From positions 1-64,000 of the forward strand of contig JAJCKG010000012.1 of the NCBI GenBank assembly GCA_020558355.1: DNA of 64,000 nt, read 5' to 3'. Below are positions 34,653 to 45,684 of this stretch, in pieces (positions within the stretch are counted from its first letter, which is position 1; each line of letters opens with the position of its first letter). The stretch is from a bacterium 210820-DFI.6.37. GTDB lineage: Bacteria > Bacillota > Clostridia > Peptostreptococcales > Anaerovoracaceae. The position numbers and the translations under genes are program-made. The notes beneath the pieces were generated by a model. The model was given only the letters and a program-made list of their open reading frames with translations, was not told the origin of the DNA and made no database searches.

Positions 34653-35282
34653 TTACTTTTCTTCAATTTCAGCTTTCTTGCGCGTTCTGTCTTCAATAGA
34701 AATAATGACCATCAATGCGGCAGCTCCCAGGCACCAGCCGGCCAGCACATCGGTCGGGTAATGGACGCCCATATAGATCCTGCTCAGACCGATAAAGATC
34801 CATGGAACGGCCAGAATCACCGTCAGAATATCGGCTTTCTTCCTGCTCTTTACATATTTTCGCACCAGCCAGATCAGAAGACCGAATACTACCATACTGG
34901 TTATGGAATGGCCGCTGGTAAAGGAATATCCTCCCTGCTCGATAAGGCGCAGAGCCTCATCAGGCCGCGGTCTTTGAACAATAGCCTTCACAACTTTATT
35001 AAACGCGGTAACAAAAGCCGCTCCCGCTGAAACCGGTATGCCGTACCTGCGTCTTGTACCTGGAATAAGAAGCAGCGCAAGGCACAGCGCTGTGATAAAC
35101 TGCCAATTTCCCATATAGGTAATCACTTTCAATACCCGGGTAAGACCATCGCTTCTTATAGAATAGACCCACTCCCGAATAACCGTATCAAAGATCAGAT
35201 CATCACCGGAAAGCACAAAACAGCAAATCACCGCAAACAGCAATATAGCTCCCGCCATAATCAAGCGTCGTTTTTTCGTCAT
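34653..35282 (-). CDS. PAP2-family membrane phosphatase
   Basis: A 209-residue protein with about six membrane helices and the three PAP2 signatures: KAIVQRPRP (KX6RP), SGHS (PSGH-like) and SRIYMGVHYPTDV (SRX5HX3D). It dephosphorylates lipid phosphates such as phosphatidic acid, phosphatidylglycerol phosphate or undecaprenyl pyrophosphate at the outer face of the membrane. Confidence 0.9.
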   Translation of the reverse strand: MTKKRRLIMAGAILLFAVICCFVLSGDDLIFDTVIREWVYSIRSDGLTRVLKVITYMGNWQFITALCLALLLIPGTRRRYGIPVSAGAAFVTAFNKVVKAIVQRPRPDEALRLIEQGGYSFTSGHSITSMVVFGLLIWLVRKYVKSRKKADILTVILAVPWIFIGLSRIYMGVHYPTDVLAGWCLGAAALMVIISIEDRTRKKAEIEEK

Positions 35283-35410
35283 AACAGCAAATTTCCTTGT
35301 TTCTTTTTTATCATATTAATTATATACTTTTTCCCTGAAAACTTCACTGGTTTTTGTGGTATAATAAACGAACTACTTATTAGCGGCATTGCCGCCAGGA
35401 GGATAATATT

Positions 35411-36169
35411 ATGAAAGTCATTCAGAATATACCAGGGGTAGTCCGTATGTACCGCTCGCTGGGTCAGCTGAGTCCCTATAGAAACGGAATAGAAAAAGCA
35501 AGAGCCAGAGAGGATTATGATGAAGAGAGAAAAAATATCCGCATGGCTGAGGATATCTGGTCCAATAAAATTATGAATCTGTTTGGGTCAGAACTGATTG
35601 TTCATGGCAAGGAAAACCTTCCAGCCCAAGGCCCTGTTGTCTTTATCGGCAATCACCAGGGATACGCGGATATTATTGCTTATATCGCTGCTATCAGCCC
35701 TTCCATGGCCTTTGCTTTTGTAGCAAAGGACGATTTAGAAAGGATCCCACTGTATGGTCCATGGATGAGAAGAATACGGAGCGTTTTTATTAAAAGAAAT
35801 GATCCCCGGGCTTCTTTAAAGGCTATTGATGAGGGAATCGAGCTGATTGAAAAGGGATTTTCCCTTATGATTTTTCCGGAAGGGACCCGCAGCAAGGGGC
35901 CGGAGCCCGGAAGCTTTAAACGGGGAGCTTTCAAGCTGGCTGTAAAGCCGGGCGTTCCTATTATCCCTGTTTCTCTCAATGGAAGCTACAAAATGTACGA
36001 AGAAACCGGCGTGATAAAAGGAGCAAGAATCGATGTGCTTGTCCATCCCGCTGTGGAAACAAAGGGACTTTCCAGGAAAGAGGAAAAGGAGCTGTGCCTT
36101 GCCGTGGAGAAAACTGTAAAGGACGGTATTTTTAAGCTGCAGGAAATACAGGGTGGAGAGAAGAAGTAA
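35411..36169 (+). CDS. plsC: 1-acyl-sn-glycerol-3-phosphate acyltransferase
   Basis: A 252-residue PlsC-type acyltransferase. The catalytic NHQGYAD (HX4D, about residues 77-83) and FPEGTRS substrate motif (about 156-162) are visible, followed by VPIIPVSLNG. It makes phosphatidic acid from lysophosphatidic acid at the cytoplasmic face of the membrane. Its divergent neighbour is a lipid-phosphate phosphatase. Confidence 0.9.
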   Translation: MKVIQNIPGVVRMYRSLGQLSPYRNGIEKARAREDYDEERKNIRMAEDIWSNKIMNLFGSELIVHGKENLPAQGPVVFIGNHQGYADIIAYIAAISPSMAFAFVAKDDLERIPLYGPWMRRIRSVFIKRNDPRASLKAIDEGIELIEKGFSLMIFPEGTRSKGPEPGSFKRGAFKLAVKPGVPIIPVSLNGSYKMYEETGVIKGARIDVLVHPAVETKGLSRKEEKELCLAVEKTVKDGIFKLQEIQGGEKK

Positions 36170-36187
36170 ATAAGATGAAAAGGATAA

Positions 36188-36233
36188 GAAAAACAGGTTC
36201 CTCTAAACGTCGATTTAAAGGACCTGTTTTTTA
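36188..36233. terminator. Terminator after plsC, probably bidirectional
   Basis: AAAACAGGT and ACCTGTTTT form the outer stem, with TCCT/AGG-type pairs inside and A/T runs on both sides. Convergent genes flank it. Confidence 0.75.
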
Positions 36234-36259
36234 TTTGCTAAATAATTAAGATTTCCGCT

Positions 36260-36958
36260 TTATTCAACAGCCGCCGGTTCCTCTGGCTGAGTTACCGGAG
36301 CCTGGGTTGTCGGCTGGGTAGTTGGTTTTGCTGTTGACGGCTTTTTCGTAGTAGCCTTTGTCTGCCTGCTTTCCTTATTCTCTCTGGTGGAAGGAGCTGT
36401 CTGCTCCTGGGTCTGGTCTTGTGTCTGTTCCTGAGTTGGAGCGGCTGTATAGCTGTTGTTATAATCCTGGGAAGCCGGTTCTGTAGTCGTATCCATATTA
36501 TCAGGCAGGCTGTCTTTTTTCTTATCTGATCCGGTCAACGCGAAAATACAGATCAGTATTCCTATAATCACAAGAATAGCGATTACAGCCAAAATGATTT
36601 TCGATCCTTTTTTTCCTTTTTTCTTTGGTTTTGCCGATTTTTTCGGAGCGCCTTTTTTCTTTTTCTTCGGACTCTTCGAGGAAAGGGCACTTTCTGAATT
36701 TTTTACTACCCGCTGCTGCCCCGGTTTTCTTTTCTGCTGATTGGCGGCTCCGCTTCTCGCTTCCTGCAAAGCCTTCTCCAGCTCTTCCTGACTGTACATC
36801 TGGGTATTGGTATTTATTTTCGTCTGCTTTTTCTTCCAATTTCTGTCATCTACCTGATTTTCCTGGGCAATATCTGACATGGGACATCCGCAGTGAGGAC
36901 AGTATTTCGCAAATTCAGATACATATTCGCCGCATTCAGGACATTTTAAAAGCGCCAT
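36260..36958 (-). CDS. Zinc-ribbon membrane protein with Thr/Gln-rich tail
   Basis: The 232-residue protein has an N-terminal zinc ribbon (CPECGEYVSEFAKYCPHCG, four Cys, residues 5-23), a very Lys-rich linker, one membrane segment (about 132-152) and an external tail rich in Thr, Gln and Pro. Similar zinc-ribbon single-pass proteins are common in Firmicutes; the ribbon is cytoplasmic and the tail external. Function is unknown. Confidence 0.75.
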   Translation of the reverse strand: MALLKCPECGEYVSEFAKYCPHCGCPMSDIAQENQVDDRNWKKKQTKINTNTQMYSQEELEKALQEARSGAANQQKRKPGQQRVVKNSESALSSKSPKKKKKGAPKKSAKPKKKGKKGSKIILAVIAILVIIGILICIFALTGSDKKKDSLPDNMDTTTEPASQDYNNSYTAAPTQEQTQDQTQEQTAPSTRENKESRQTKATTKKPSTAKPTTQPTTQAPVTQPEEPAAVE

Positions 36959-37064
36959 AGTAAATCCTCCCTTTGTAGATTTTAAGTCATTATATCAATT
37001 TTGGGGATGGAGAGCAAATTTTTATTTTTTGTTTTTTTTATTTTCACTTCTTATTTTATTTAAT

Positions 37065-37140
37065 AACTTAAATTTATTCAATAAACTTAAATATAAAACA
37101 AGGAACTTAAATTTTTAGATCAAAATTTGAGTTCCTTGTT
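37065..37140. repeat. Direct repeat, left copy, with terminator hairpin
   Basis: A 76-bp AT-rich unit nearly identical to 38634-38710. It contains three AACTTAA boxes at 37065, 37084 and 37104 (19-20 bp apart) and ends in an inverted repeat (AACAAGGAACTTAAATTT with AAATTTGAGTTCCTTGTT). On the minus strand the hairpin also works as a terminator for the enclosed AlbA_2 gene. Confidence 0.85.
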
Positions 37141-37149
37141 TTAGTTTCT

Positions 37150-38595
37150 TTATTCACTATAGTAAAGCTGTTTTTGACTTTTTGGTTTATCCGGTATACT
37201 TAATTTTATATATCCGTCTTCTACCAACGGCATAACATACTTTTGTATTGCATAGGTAACAGAAGAAAGTCCTAAAAATTCACAGATTTCTTTTCTGGTA
37301 CGAGGCGTTTTACAAAATAGAATTAAATTTTTCATATCTTCATTTTGTATTTCAGGCAAATGCGCCTCGGTTTCAGGCTCTTTATAAAACTTTACAACAA
37401 AGCTCCCCCTCATATCTTGAAATTCAGGTTCTTTTAAGCCGTATTCTTTCATCGCTTTACGGATCGTAGGAATTCCTGAATAACGATTTTCTGTTATTCC
37501 GAGTACTTCCAACAGTGTCGCTAAAACGGGATTTCTTGTATCCGGCTGTACTTTTCCAAGCTGATCCATTTTAATCCTTCCGTAGATGCCCCCAGGATTT
37601 CGTATTTCCATCCGGTCATCAAACATTAAAATCTGAATGGGCATTCCCTCTGTGTGGATGCTGTAGTCACGATGTACCAGCGCGTTAATAACTGCTTCCC
37701 GGACCGCTGTCATAGGATAATCCGTCCTGTCTTCTCTTTTTCCATTCTCTGAATTTACGATGGTCATATTTTTCATATTTTTTCTAATGAAAGACAAAGC
37801 GGAATCAAGCATTTGTGGGATATTCCCTTCGATCCTTTCATTATCTGAAAATCGTTCTCCGCTCAGACCGGTTTCTCCCATTTCCGTTCCTGGTATCACA
37901 ACAGCCGTTATGCAGAGCTGTGGAAAATAAGCTTGAGGGTAGGGGCTAAAAGCCATAACAGCGCTTAATGTAACGTTTTCATTTCTTGTAATGCTCATAA
38001 GCTCATATATTTGCGCGTCCGATAAAACTGAAAGATTCGGTTTGCCTTTTTTTAATTTTTCCGCATACTCGCTGAGAGCTTCCTGATTCAAGGTTGAAAA
38101 AGAAGCCCGTTTTACTTCACGAATATCATCTTGGTATTTTTTCCGATAAGCTTCATAACTGTAAATCTCATAATCGGTCATAGGCTCGTCGCTGTCACCG
38201 ATTCTTACACAGGATCCTTTTAAGCGGCCTCGACCTTTATAGTAGCAGGGACGCTCTGATAAATCGATGCCCGGTATCTCTGCGGCTACAAAGCTTTTCC
38301 CGTCCTTTTCCAGAACTGTAAGTAATGGTCTCACTGCTGGTTCCATTTCAAGACATTGCTCATTTATTTTCTTTTGAAGGTCCTGAGCGTCATAAACCCC
38401 AGTTTCTTCATAATGATGTTCCTCATCAATACCAAAAATAATAATGCCGCCTTCGTCCTGATTGGAAAAGCTGGATAACGTATCATATAACCGCTTTGGG
38501 CATCCTTGTCCCGCTTTTTTTAATTCTAAAATTTGACTTTCGCATTTTAGTTTTTGAATTTCATTTAACTTATTGATAAATTCTTCATTTGTCAT
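37150..38595 (-). CDS. AlbA_2-domain putative DNA-binding/ATP-binding regulator
   Basis: The 481-residue protein carries an N-terminal AlbA_2 (former AAA_4) domain (ESQILELKKAG, FSNQDEGGIIIFGIDE, residues 17-60) and the RecG-like C-terminal region (AVREAVINALVHRDYSI, MEIRNPGGIYG, TRNPVLATLLEVLG), followed by a winged helix. Such proteins are often labelled helicase-like but act as transcription regulators. The AACTTAAAT box of the flanking repeats also overlaps its own start codon (38594-38602), so autoregulation is plausible. It is bracketed by the direct repeats. Confidence 0.82.
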   Translation of the reverse strand: MTNEEFINKLNEIQKLKCESQILELKKAGQGCPKRLYDTLSSFSNQDEGGIIIFGIDEEHHYEETGVYDAQDLQKKINEQCLEMEPAVRPLLTVLEKDGKSFVAAEIPGIDLSERPCYYKGRGRLKGSCVRIGDSDEPMTDYEIYSYEAYRKKYQDDIREVKRASFSTLNQEALSEYAEKLKKGKPNLSVLSDAQIYELMSITRNENVTLSAVMAFSPYPQAYFPQLCITAVVIPGTEMGETGLSGERFSDNERIEGNIPQMLDSALSFIRKNMKNMTIVNSENGKREDRTDYPMTAVREAVINALVHRDYSIHTEGMPIQILMFDDRMEIRNPGGIYGRIKMDQLGKVQPDTRNPVLATLLEVLGITENRYSGIPTIRKAMKEYGLKEPEFQDMRGSFVVKFYKEPETEAHLPEIQNEDMKNLILFCKTPRTRKEICEFLGLSSVTYAIQKYVMPLVEDGYIKLSIPDKPKSQKQLYYSE

Positions 38596-38633
38596 TTAAG
38601 TTATCTCCTTTATTATTTTAGATTTTACCACTT

Positions 38634-38710
38634 AACTTAAATTTATTCAAGAAACTTAAATATAAAACAAGGAACTTAAATTTTTTGTAACAAAATTTGA
38701 GTTCCTTGTT
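38634..38710. repeat. Direct repeat, right copy
   Basis: A 77-bp unit that differs from the left copy by a few bases and one 1-nt indel. AACTTAA boxes lie at 38634, 38653 and 38673. It sits 39 nt upstream of the AlbA_2 start on the minus strand, where its boxes could act as operators. The 335-bp gap 38596-38931 holds this repeat, the palindrome at 38731 and no gene. Confidence 0.85.
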
Positions 38711-38730
38711 CTTACTGCTCTATTCCAGAT

Positions 38731-38769
38731 CATATATTTTTTCTGCCAATTTTGCAGAAAAAATATATG
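38731..38769. other. Perfect 16-bp inverted repeat
   Basis: CATATATTTTTTCTGC and GCAGAAAAAATATATG enclose a 7-nt loop. It lies between trpS and the AlbA_2 gene; function is not evident. Confidence 0.6.
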
Positions 38770-38931
38770 AATTCAAGGGATTCCGGTTCTGCTTTAGGTA
38801 AAATACCTGGATTTATTCCAATATATCCAAAACCGGCCGCTGCAGCCCTGATTTTTTTATATTTTTTCCTTCATTAAAACTAAAAAAATATACTTTGAAA
38901 AAGAAGAAGCTGCAGGCATATCCTTTATAAC

Positions 38932-39912
38932 TTAATATCCAAGACCAAAATTGTCTTTTACGCGCTTCATAGTCTTTTCCGCAATAACGCCTGCCCGTTC
39001 GGCTCCATCCTTTAAGACGCGGATCAATTCATCCGATTCCCGAATTTCATTGAACCTCTCTTTAATCGGCGCGAGAGCGTCTACTGTGACTTCCACCAGT
39101 TCTTTCTTAAAATCACCGTAGCCGCAGCCTTCATATTTTTTCTCAATATCCGCAATCTCCATGCCGGAGAATACGCTGTAGATGTTAATAAGATTGCTGA
39201 CACCCGGCTTGTTTTCAGGATCAAAGCGGATGCTTCCTTCTGAATCAGTTGTTGCCCGCATGATGGATTTCTTAATCTTATTTGGTTCATCCAGAAGGGA
39301 AATGCGGCTGTGAATATTTTCCGCGCTCTTGCTCATTTTCTTTGTCGGGTCATCCAGAGCCATGATACGGGCTCCGGCTTTCAGAAAACGTCCGTCCGGC
39401 ACTACGAATGTCTTTTTATACTTATTATTAATTCGAATAGCAATATCTCTGCACAGCTCAATATGCTGCTTCTGATCGTTTCCAACAGGTACAATATCCG
39501 CGTCATAAAGCAGAATATCCGCTGCCATCAGAATCGGATAAGTAAACAGTCCGGTAGGAGCGGATTCTTTACCTTTGCTCTTATCTTTGAATTGAGTCAT
39601 TCTGGACAGCTCGCCTGTATAGGAATTGCAGGTTAAAATCCAGGAAAGCTCCGCGTGGCCCGAAACATCCGACTGCACAAAGATAATAGACTTTGAAGGA
39701 TCGATGCCTACTGCCATATAGAGGGCCGCGACATCCAGCGTGTGCTTTCTCAGTTCCTTTGGATCCTGAGGAACTGTAATAGAATGCATATCTACGATAC
39801 AATAGATACATTCATTTTCATCCTGAAGCTCTACAAACTGTTTTAACGCTCCCATATAATTTCCAATATGGATATTTCCTGTAGGCTGCACGCCCGAAAA
39901 AACTCTTTTCAT
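38932..39912 (-). CDS. trpS: Tryptophanyl-tRNA synthetase
   Basis: A 326-residue class I synthetase. The HIGH-like motif is in GVQPTGNIHIGNYMGAL (about residues 8-20) and the KMSKS motif in KKMSKSAENIHS (about 192-197). The length fits the bacterial TrpRS-I family. It charges tRNA-Trp in the cytoplasm. It follows the sigma-factor gene by 15 nt on the same strand. Confidence 0.97.
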   Translation of the reverse strand: MKRVFSGVQPTGNIHIGNYMGALKQFVELQDENECIYCIVDMHSITVPQDPKELRKHTLDVAALYMAVGIDPSKSIIFVQSDVSGHAELSWILTCNSYTGELSRMTQFKDKSKGKESAPTGLFTYPILMAADILLYDADIVPVGNDQKQHIELCRDIAIRINNKYKKTFVVPDGRFLKAGARIMALDDPTKKMSKSAENIHSRISLLDEPNKIKKSIMRATTDSEGSIRFDPENKPGVSNLINIYSVFSGMEIADIEKKYEGCGYGDFKKELVEVTVDALAPIKERFNEIRESDELIRVLKDGAERAGVIAEKTMKRVKDNFGLGY

Positions 39913-39927
39913 TTGCTTGTTCTCCTC

Positions 39928-40662
39928 CTAGCACTGCGCTTCCTGCCTGAAACGCTCTTTTATATTTTTTTCCGCACGGGAAATCGTCATCTGAGAAACA
40001 CCCAGCCGTTTGGCAATTTCCGCCTGAGACCGGTTTTCCACAAAGCGCTCTCTGAAAATAAACCGGTTCGTATCGCTCAGTTCATTCAGCACTTTTTCAA
40101 TCATTTCCCTGTATTCCAGCCGATCAAATCCTGTTTCTTCCATAGCCGCGTATTTTTCCAGGGCCGGGGCGTCCCCATCCTCTCCCGCTTCATCAAAAGT
40201 CTGATTGAGAGAAAACGCATTATAAGCCATGCCGCTTTCCATAGCCTGGATCACTTCCTCCTCGGAACATCCGGCATGCTGAGCCAGCTCCGGCACAGTA
40301 GGGTTCCTCTGCAGAAGGTTTGCCAGCTCTTCTTTCGAAGCCTGAAGCTTTCCTGATAATTCCTTCAGTCTGCGGGGAACCTTTACACTCCACTCTTTAT
40401 CCCGGAAATACTTCTTGATTTCTCCAATAATAGTAGGTGTAGCAAAACTGGAAAACTCATACCCCTTGGAAGGATCGTACCGCTCTACAGCAGAAATCAG
40501 AGCCATGGCTCCTACCTGGTAAAGGTCATCATATTCCACGCCTTTATTCAGATATTTTCTGATCAAAATATCTACCATGTACAGATAAGACTCTACGATT
40601 TCATTTCGGACAGAAACATCGCCTGTCTTTTTATACCGGTCGAACAATTCCTGTTTCAGCAT
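39928..40662 (-). CDS. SigB/SigF-type RNA polymerase sigma factor
   Basis: A 244-residue group 3 sigma factor. Region 2 holds the signature FSSFATPTIIGEIKKYFRDK, followed by VPRRLKEL. Region 4 ends with RSQAEIAKRLGVSQMTISRAEKNI. It resembles SigB, SigF and SigG; which it is cannot be settled here. It overlaps the upstream RsbW-like gene by 7 nt, as in sigma/anti-sigma pairs, but no anti-anti-sigma gene is adjacent, unlike the spoIIAA-AB-AC or rsbV-rsbW-sigB orders. Confidence 0.88.
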   Translation of the reverse strand: MLKQELFDRYKKTGDVSVRNEIVESYLYMVDILIRKYLNKGVEYDDLYQVGAMALISAVERYDPSKGYEFSSFATPTIIGEIKKYFRDKEWSVKVPRRLKELSGKLQASKEELANLLQRNPTVPELAQHAGCSEEEVIQAMESGMAYNAFSLNQTFDEAGEDGDAPALEKYAAMEETGFDRLEYREMIEKVLNELSDTNRFIFRERFVENRSQAEIAKRLGVSQMTISRAEKNIKERFRQEAQC

Positions 40663-41060
40663 TTACGTTTCACCATTCTGATGCGATTATTCTCGCCTTC
40701 TTCTCTAAGAATTTCCACTTCATCCATCAGAGATTTTATGACATAAATACCCAGATTTCCCTCATTTGGACAGTCGATGCATGGTTTCTTATACTTCTCC
40801 AGACTGTGTACGCGGGAAGTATCTGAAATCAAAACCGTAATCTGATCCGGCTCGATCCTGCATTCCACATTATAAAACTCACTGAATCCGTCAAAACCAT
40901 GGCAAGTAATGATTTTACAAGCTTCACCAACCGCAATTTCAATGTCTTCTATGGCTTCTATATTAAAATTTGCCGCCCCGGCCGCGGAACCGACAGCAAG
41001 CTTTGCTGTCTTTACATACTCCGGCTTGCCAGGTATTGAGAATTTTAACAAATCACCCAT
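40656..41060 (-). CDS. RsbW/SpoIIAB-like anti-sigma factor, altered ATP site
   Basis: A 134-residue protein of the GHKL serine kinase/anti-sigma fold. AVGEACKIIT is the N box (about residues 47-56), ISDTSRVHS the G1 box and EGNLGIYVIKSLMDEVE the G2 box. In SpoIIAB and RsbW the N box reads EAxTNA with Asn binding Mg, and G1 reads DxGxx; here Asn is replaced by Ile and the G1 Gly by Ser. ATP binding or kinase activity may be lost. It is co-transcribed with the downstream sigma gene. Confidence 0.78.
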   Translation of the reverse strand: MGDLLKFSIPGKPEYVKTAKLAVGSAAGAANFNIEAIEDIEIAVGEACKIITCHGFDGFSEFYNVECRIEPDQITVLISDTSRVHSLEKYKKPCIDCPNEGNLGIYVIKSLMDEVEILREEGENNRIRMVKRKC

Positions 41061-41070
41061 TTAAAATCTC

Positions 41071-43584
41071 CTATTCTGTTTTCATTTCAATCTGGCCACT
41101 GTCGCTTTCGGGTTCTTTCTTCTTTTTAGAAGCGGGATTTTTTTCCATATTATCTTCTTTAATAACCTTTGCAAGGGCGATAATATCTGTACCTTCTTCC
41201 ACCTTCATGATCTTGACGCCCTGGGTCGCTCTTCCCAGTACTGATACATCCTTGGCCTCAATACGGATAATAATGCCTTCTGAATTGATCAGCAGCACTT
41301 CGTCATCTTCATCAACAACGGTAGCGCCTACCAGCTCTCCGGTCTTCTTGAATTTTGCCTTATCATAGGTCAAAAGGCCCTTTCCGCCTCTTACCTGAAT
41401 CTTGTACTCCTTGACAGGAGTCCGTTTTCCATAGCCCTTGGTTGTAACAACCATCAGTTCCTGACCTGGCTGCACCAGTTCCATGGAAACAACTTCGTCA
41501 TCGCCTTCCAGCTTGATCGCGCGCACGCCGCCCGCAATTCGTCCCATTGGCCGCACATCGTTTTCTGAGAAGCAGATGCACTTGCCATGCTTTGTAACGA
41601 TAATCACGTTATCTGTTCCTGAAGTCTCTTTGATGTCCACCAACTGGTCGTCTTCTTTAAGATTGATGGCAATAAGGCCTGTCTTTCTTGTAGTATTGAA
41701 GTTAGACAAAGCGGTCTTTTTAATGGTTCCGTTCTTTGTAACGGCCATCAGATATTTATCCTCTGAGAAATCCGGAATCGGAATTACGGCTGTGATCCGT
41801 TCCCTCTGCATCAGATTCAGGAAGTTGACAGCAGGGGTTCCCTTAGCGGTCCTTGTCGCTTCCGGAATCTCATAAGCCTTGATCCTGTGCGCTTTTCCAG
41901 TATTGGTAAAGAACATGAGATAATCGTGAGTTGAGGTCATAATCAGGTTCTTCACAAAGTCGTTTTCTCTGGTTGTCAGTCCTGTGATGCCTTTGCCGCC
42001 GCGCTTTTGTGTCTTATAAGTGTCGGCCGGTATCCTCTTTAAATATCCCAGATGAGTCAGGGTAACAGCTACCTGTTTTTCCTGAATCATATCTTCTTCA
42101 TCGATTTCTTTAGCGTCTGCTACGATCGAGGTTCTTCTTTCATCGTTATATTTTTCTTTTACTTCGAGAAGCTCATCCCGAATGACGCCCATCATCTTGT
42201 CCTCATCCGCCAGCAGTTCTTTATAATAGGCTATTCTTTTCTGCAGCTCGGCGTATTCGTTTTCAATTTTTTCACGTTCCAGTCCCTGCAGGCGGGCAAG
42301 ACGCATGTCTAAAATGGCCTGAGCCTGAATCTCGGAAAGGCCGAAGGTCTCCATCAGCTTTTCTTTCGCGTCGTTGTAGCTGGAACGGATGATGCGAATG
42401 ATCTCATCGATATTGTCAAGAGCGATGCGCAGACCTTCTAAGATATGCGCTCTGGCTTCGGCTTTTTTCAGATCATATTTTGTTCTTCTTGTAACAACAT
42501 CAAACTGGTGTTTCAGGTATTCTTCCAGAATTTCATATAAGGTCAACAGCTTTGGCTGTCCGTTCACCAGCGCTATCATGATCATACTGTAGCTTTCCTG
42601 CAGCTGAGTATGCTTAAACAGTCTGTTTAAGATAATCCTTGGGTTCGCGTCTTTTTTCAGCTCGATGACAATACGCATACCGCCCCGGCTGGAGGATTCA
42701 TCCCGAATGTCGGAAATTCCGTCGACCCGCTTATCCTTTACAAGCTCGGCGATTTTTTCAATCAGCCTTGCCTTATTTACCTGATAAGGAATCTCTGTTA
42801 CAACAATCTGAGATCTTCCTCTTGTTGTTTCTTCGATCTCTGTTTTGGAACGTACAATAACCTTTCCCTGTCCGGTCTTATAGGCGTTCCTGATGTTGTT
42901 TTTGCCCATGATCATGGCGCCGGTAGGGAAGTCCGGTCCTTTTACGATCTTGATAAGATCATCGATGGTACAATCCTTATCTTCAATCATTTTTACGGCA
43001 GCATCGATTACCTCGCCCAGATTGTGGGGAGGAATGGAGGTTGCCATACCGACCGCGATTCCGTTGCTTCCGTTGACAAGAAGGTTTGGAATTCTGGAAG
43101 GAAGTACCACCGGTTCCTTTTCTTCCTCGTCAAAGTTAGGCATGAAATCCACGGTTTCTTTTTCAATATCCCGCAGCATCTGCAGAGCAAAAGGCGTCAT
43201 TCTCGCTTCTGTGTAACGCATTGCCGCGGCGCCGTGTCCGTCTACAGAACCAAAGTTTCCGTGTCCGTCTACCAGCATATATCTGGTGGAGAAGGGCTGT
43301 GCCAGTCTTACCATGGCATCGTAAATAGAGCTGTCACCGTGCGGGTGATATTTACCCATTACTTCGCCGACAATACGGGCTGACTTTTTATACGGCTTGT
43401 CCGGAGTTACTCCAAGACCGCTCATTCCGTAAAGGATTCTTCTGTGTACCGGTTTAAGTCCGTCCCGCACATCAGGAAGGGCTCTTCCTACGATTACACT
43501 CATGGCATAGTCGATATAGGAGTCCTTCATTTCCTTGTATATTTCATGCTGGATCATTCTCTGATCTTCAATTAAATTGGCCAC
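41071..43584 (-). CDS. gyrA: DNA gyrase subunit A
   Basis: The 837-residue GyrA has the breakage-reunion domain with catalytic Tyr in [14 protein letters not shown] (about residue 123), the quinolone-determining HGDSSIYDA segment at residues 82-90, and a C-terminal beta-pinwheel with QKRGGKGI as the GyrA box. It wraps and cuts DNA during negative supercoiling. It follows gyrB by 12 nt. Confidence 0.98.
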   Translation of the reverse strand: MANLIEDQRMIQHEIYKEMKDSYIDYAMSVIVGRALPDVRDGLKPVHRRILYGMSGLGVTPDKPYKKSARIVGEVMGKYHPHGDSSIYDAMVRLAQPFSTRYMLVDGHGNFGSVDGHGAAAMRYTEARMTPFALQMLRDIEKETVDFMPNFDEEEKEPVVLPSRIPNLLVNGSNGIAVGMATSIPPHNLGEVIDAAVKMIEDKDCTIDDLIKIVKGPDFPTGAMIMGKNNIRNAYKTGQGKVIVRSKTEIEETTRGRSQIVVTEIPYQVNKARLIEKIAELVKDKRVDGISDIRDESSSRGGMRIVIELKKDANPRIILNRLFKHTQLQESYSMIMIALVNGQPKLLTLYEILEEYLKHQFDVVTRRTKYDLKKAEARAHILEGLRIALDNIDEIIRIIRSSYNDAKEKLMETFGLSEIQAQAILDMRLARLQGLEREKIENEYAELQKRIAYYKELLADEDKMMGVIRDELLEVKEKYNDERRTSIVADAKEIDEEDMIQEKQVAVTLTHLGYLKRIPADTYKTQKRGGKGITGLTTRENDFVKNLIMTSTHDYLMFFTNTGKAHRIKAYEIPEATRTAKGTPAVNFLNLMQRERITAVIPIPDFSEDKYLMAVTKNGTIKKTALSNFNTTRKTGLIAINLKEDDQLVDIKETSGTDNVIIVTKHGKCICFSENDVRPMGRIAGGVRAIKLEGDDEVVSMELVQPGQELMVVTTKGYGKRTPVKEYKIQVRGGKGLLTYDKAKFKKTGELVGATVVDEDDEVLLINSEGIIIRIEAKDVSVLGRATQGVKIMKVEEGTDIIALAKVIKEDNMEKNPASKKKKEPESDSGQIEMKTE

Positions 43585-43596
43585 GTTTTACCCCCT

Positions 43597-45608
<2,012 letters not shown>

Positions 45609-45684
45609 TGGTTATTTTTCATTCTTTTGTCTTTTTTATAAGTTTTACGGGTAATTTTGAGCCTTTTAGCTATATTTTATTTTT

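Noticed and set aside
37065-38710. CRISPR or integron-like array
   Set aside because: There are only two repeat copies, separated by a whole gene, with no spacers, cas genes or integrase.
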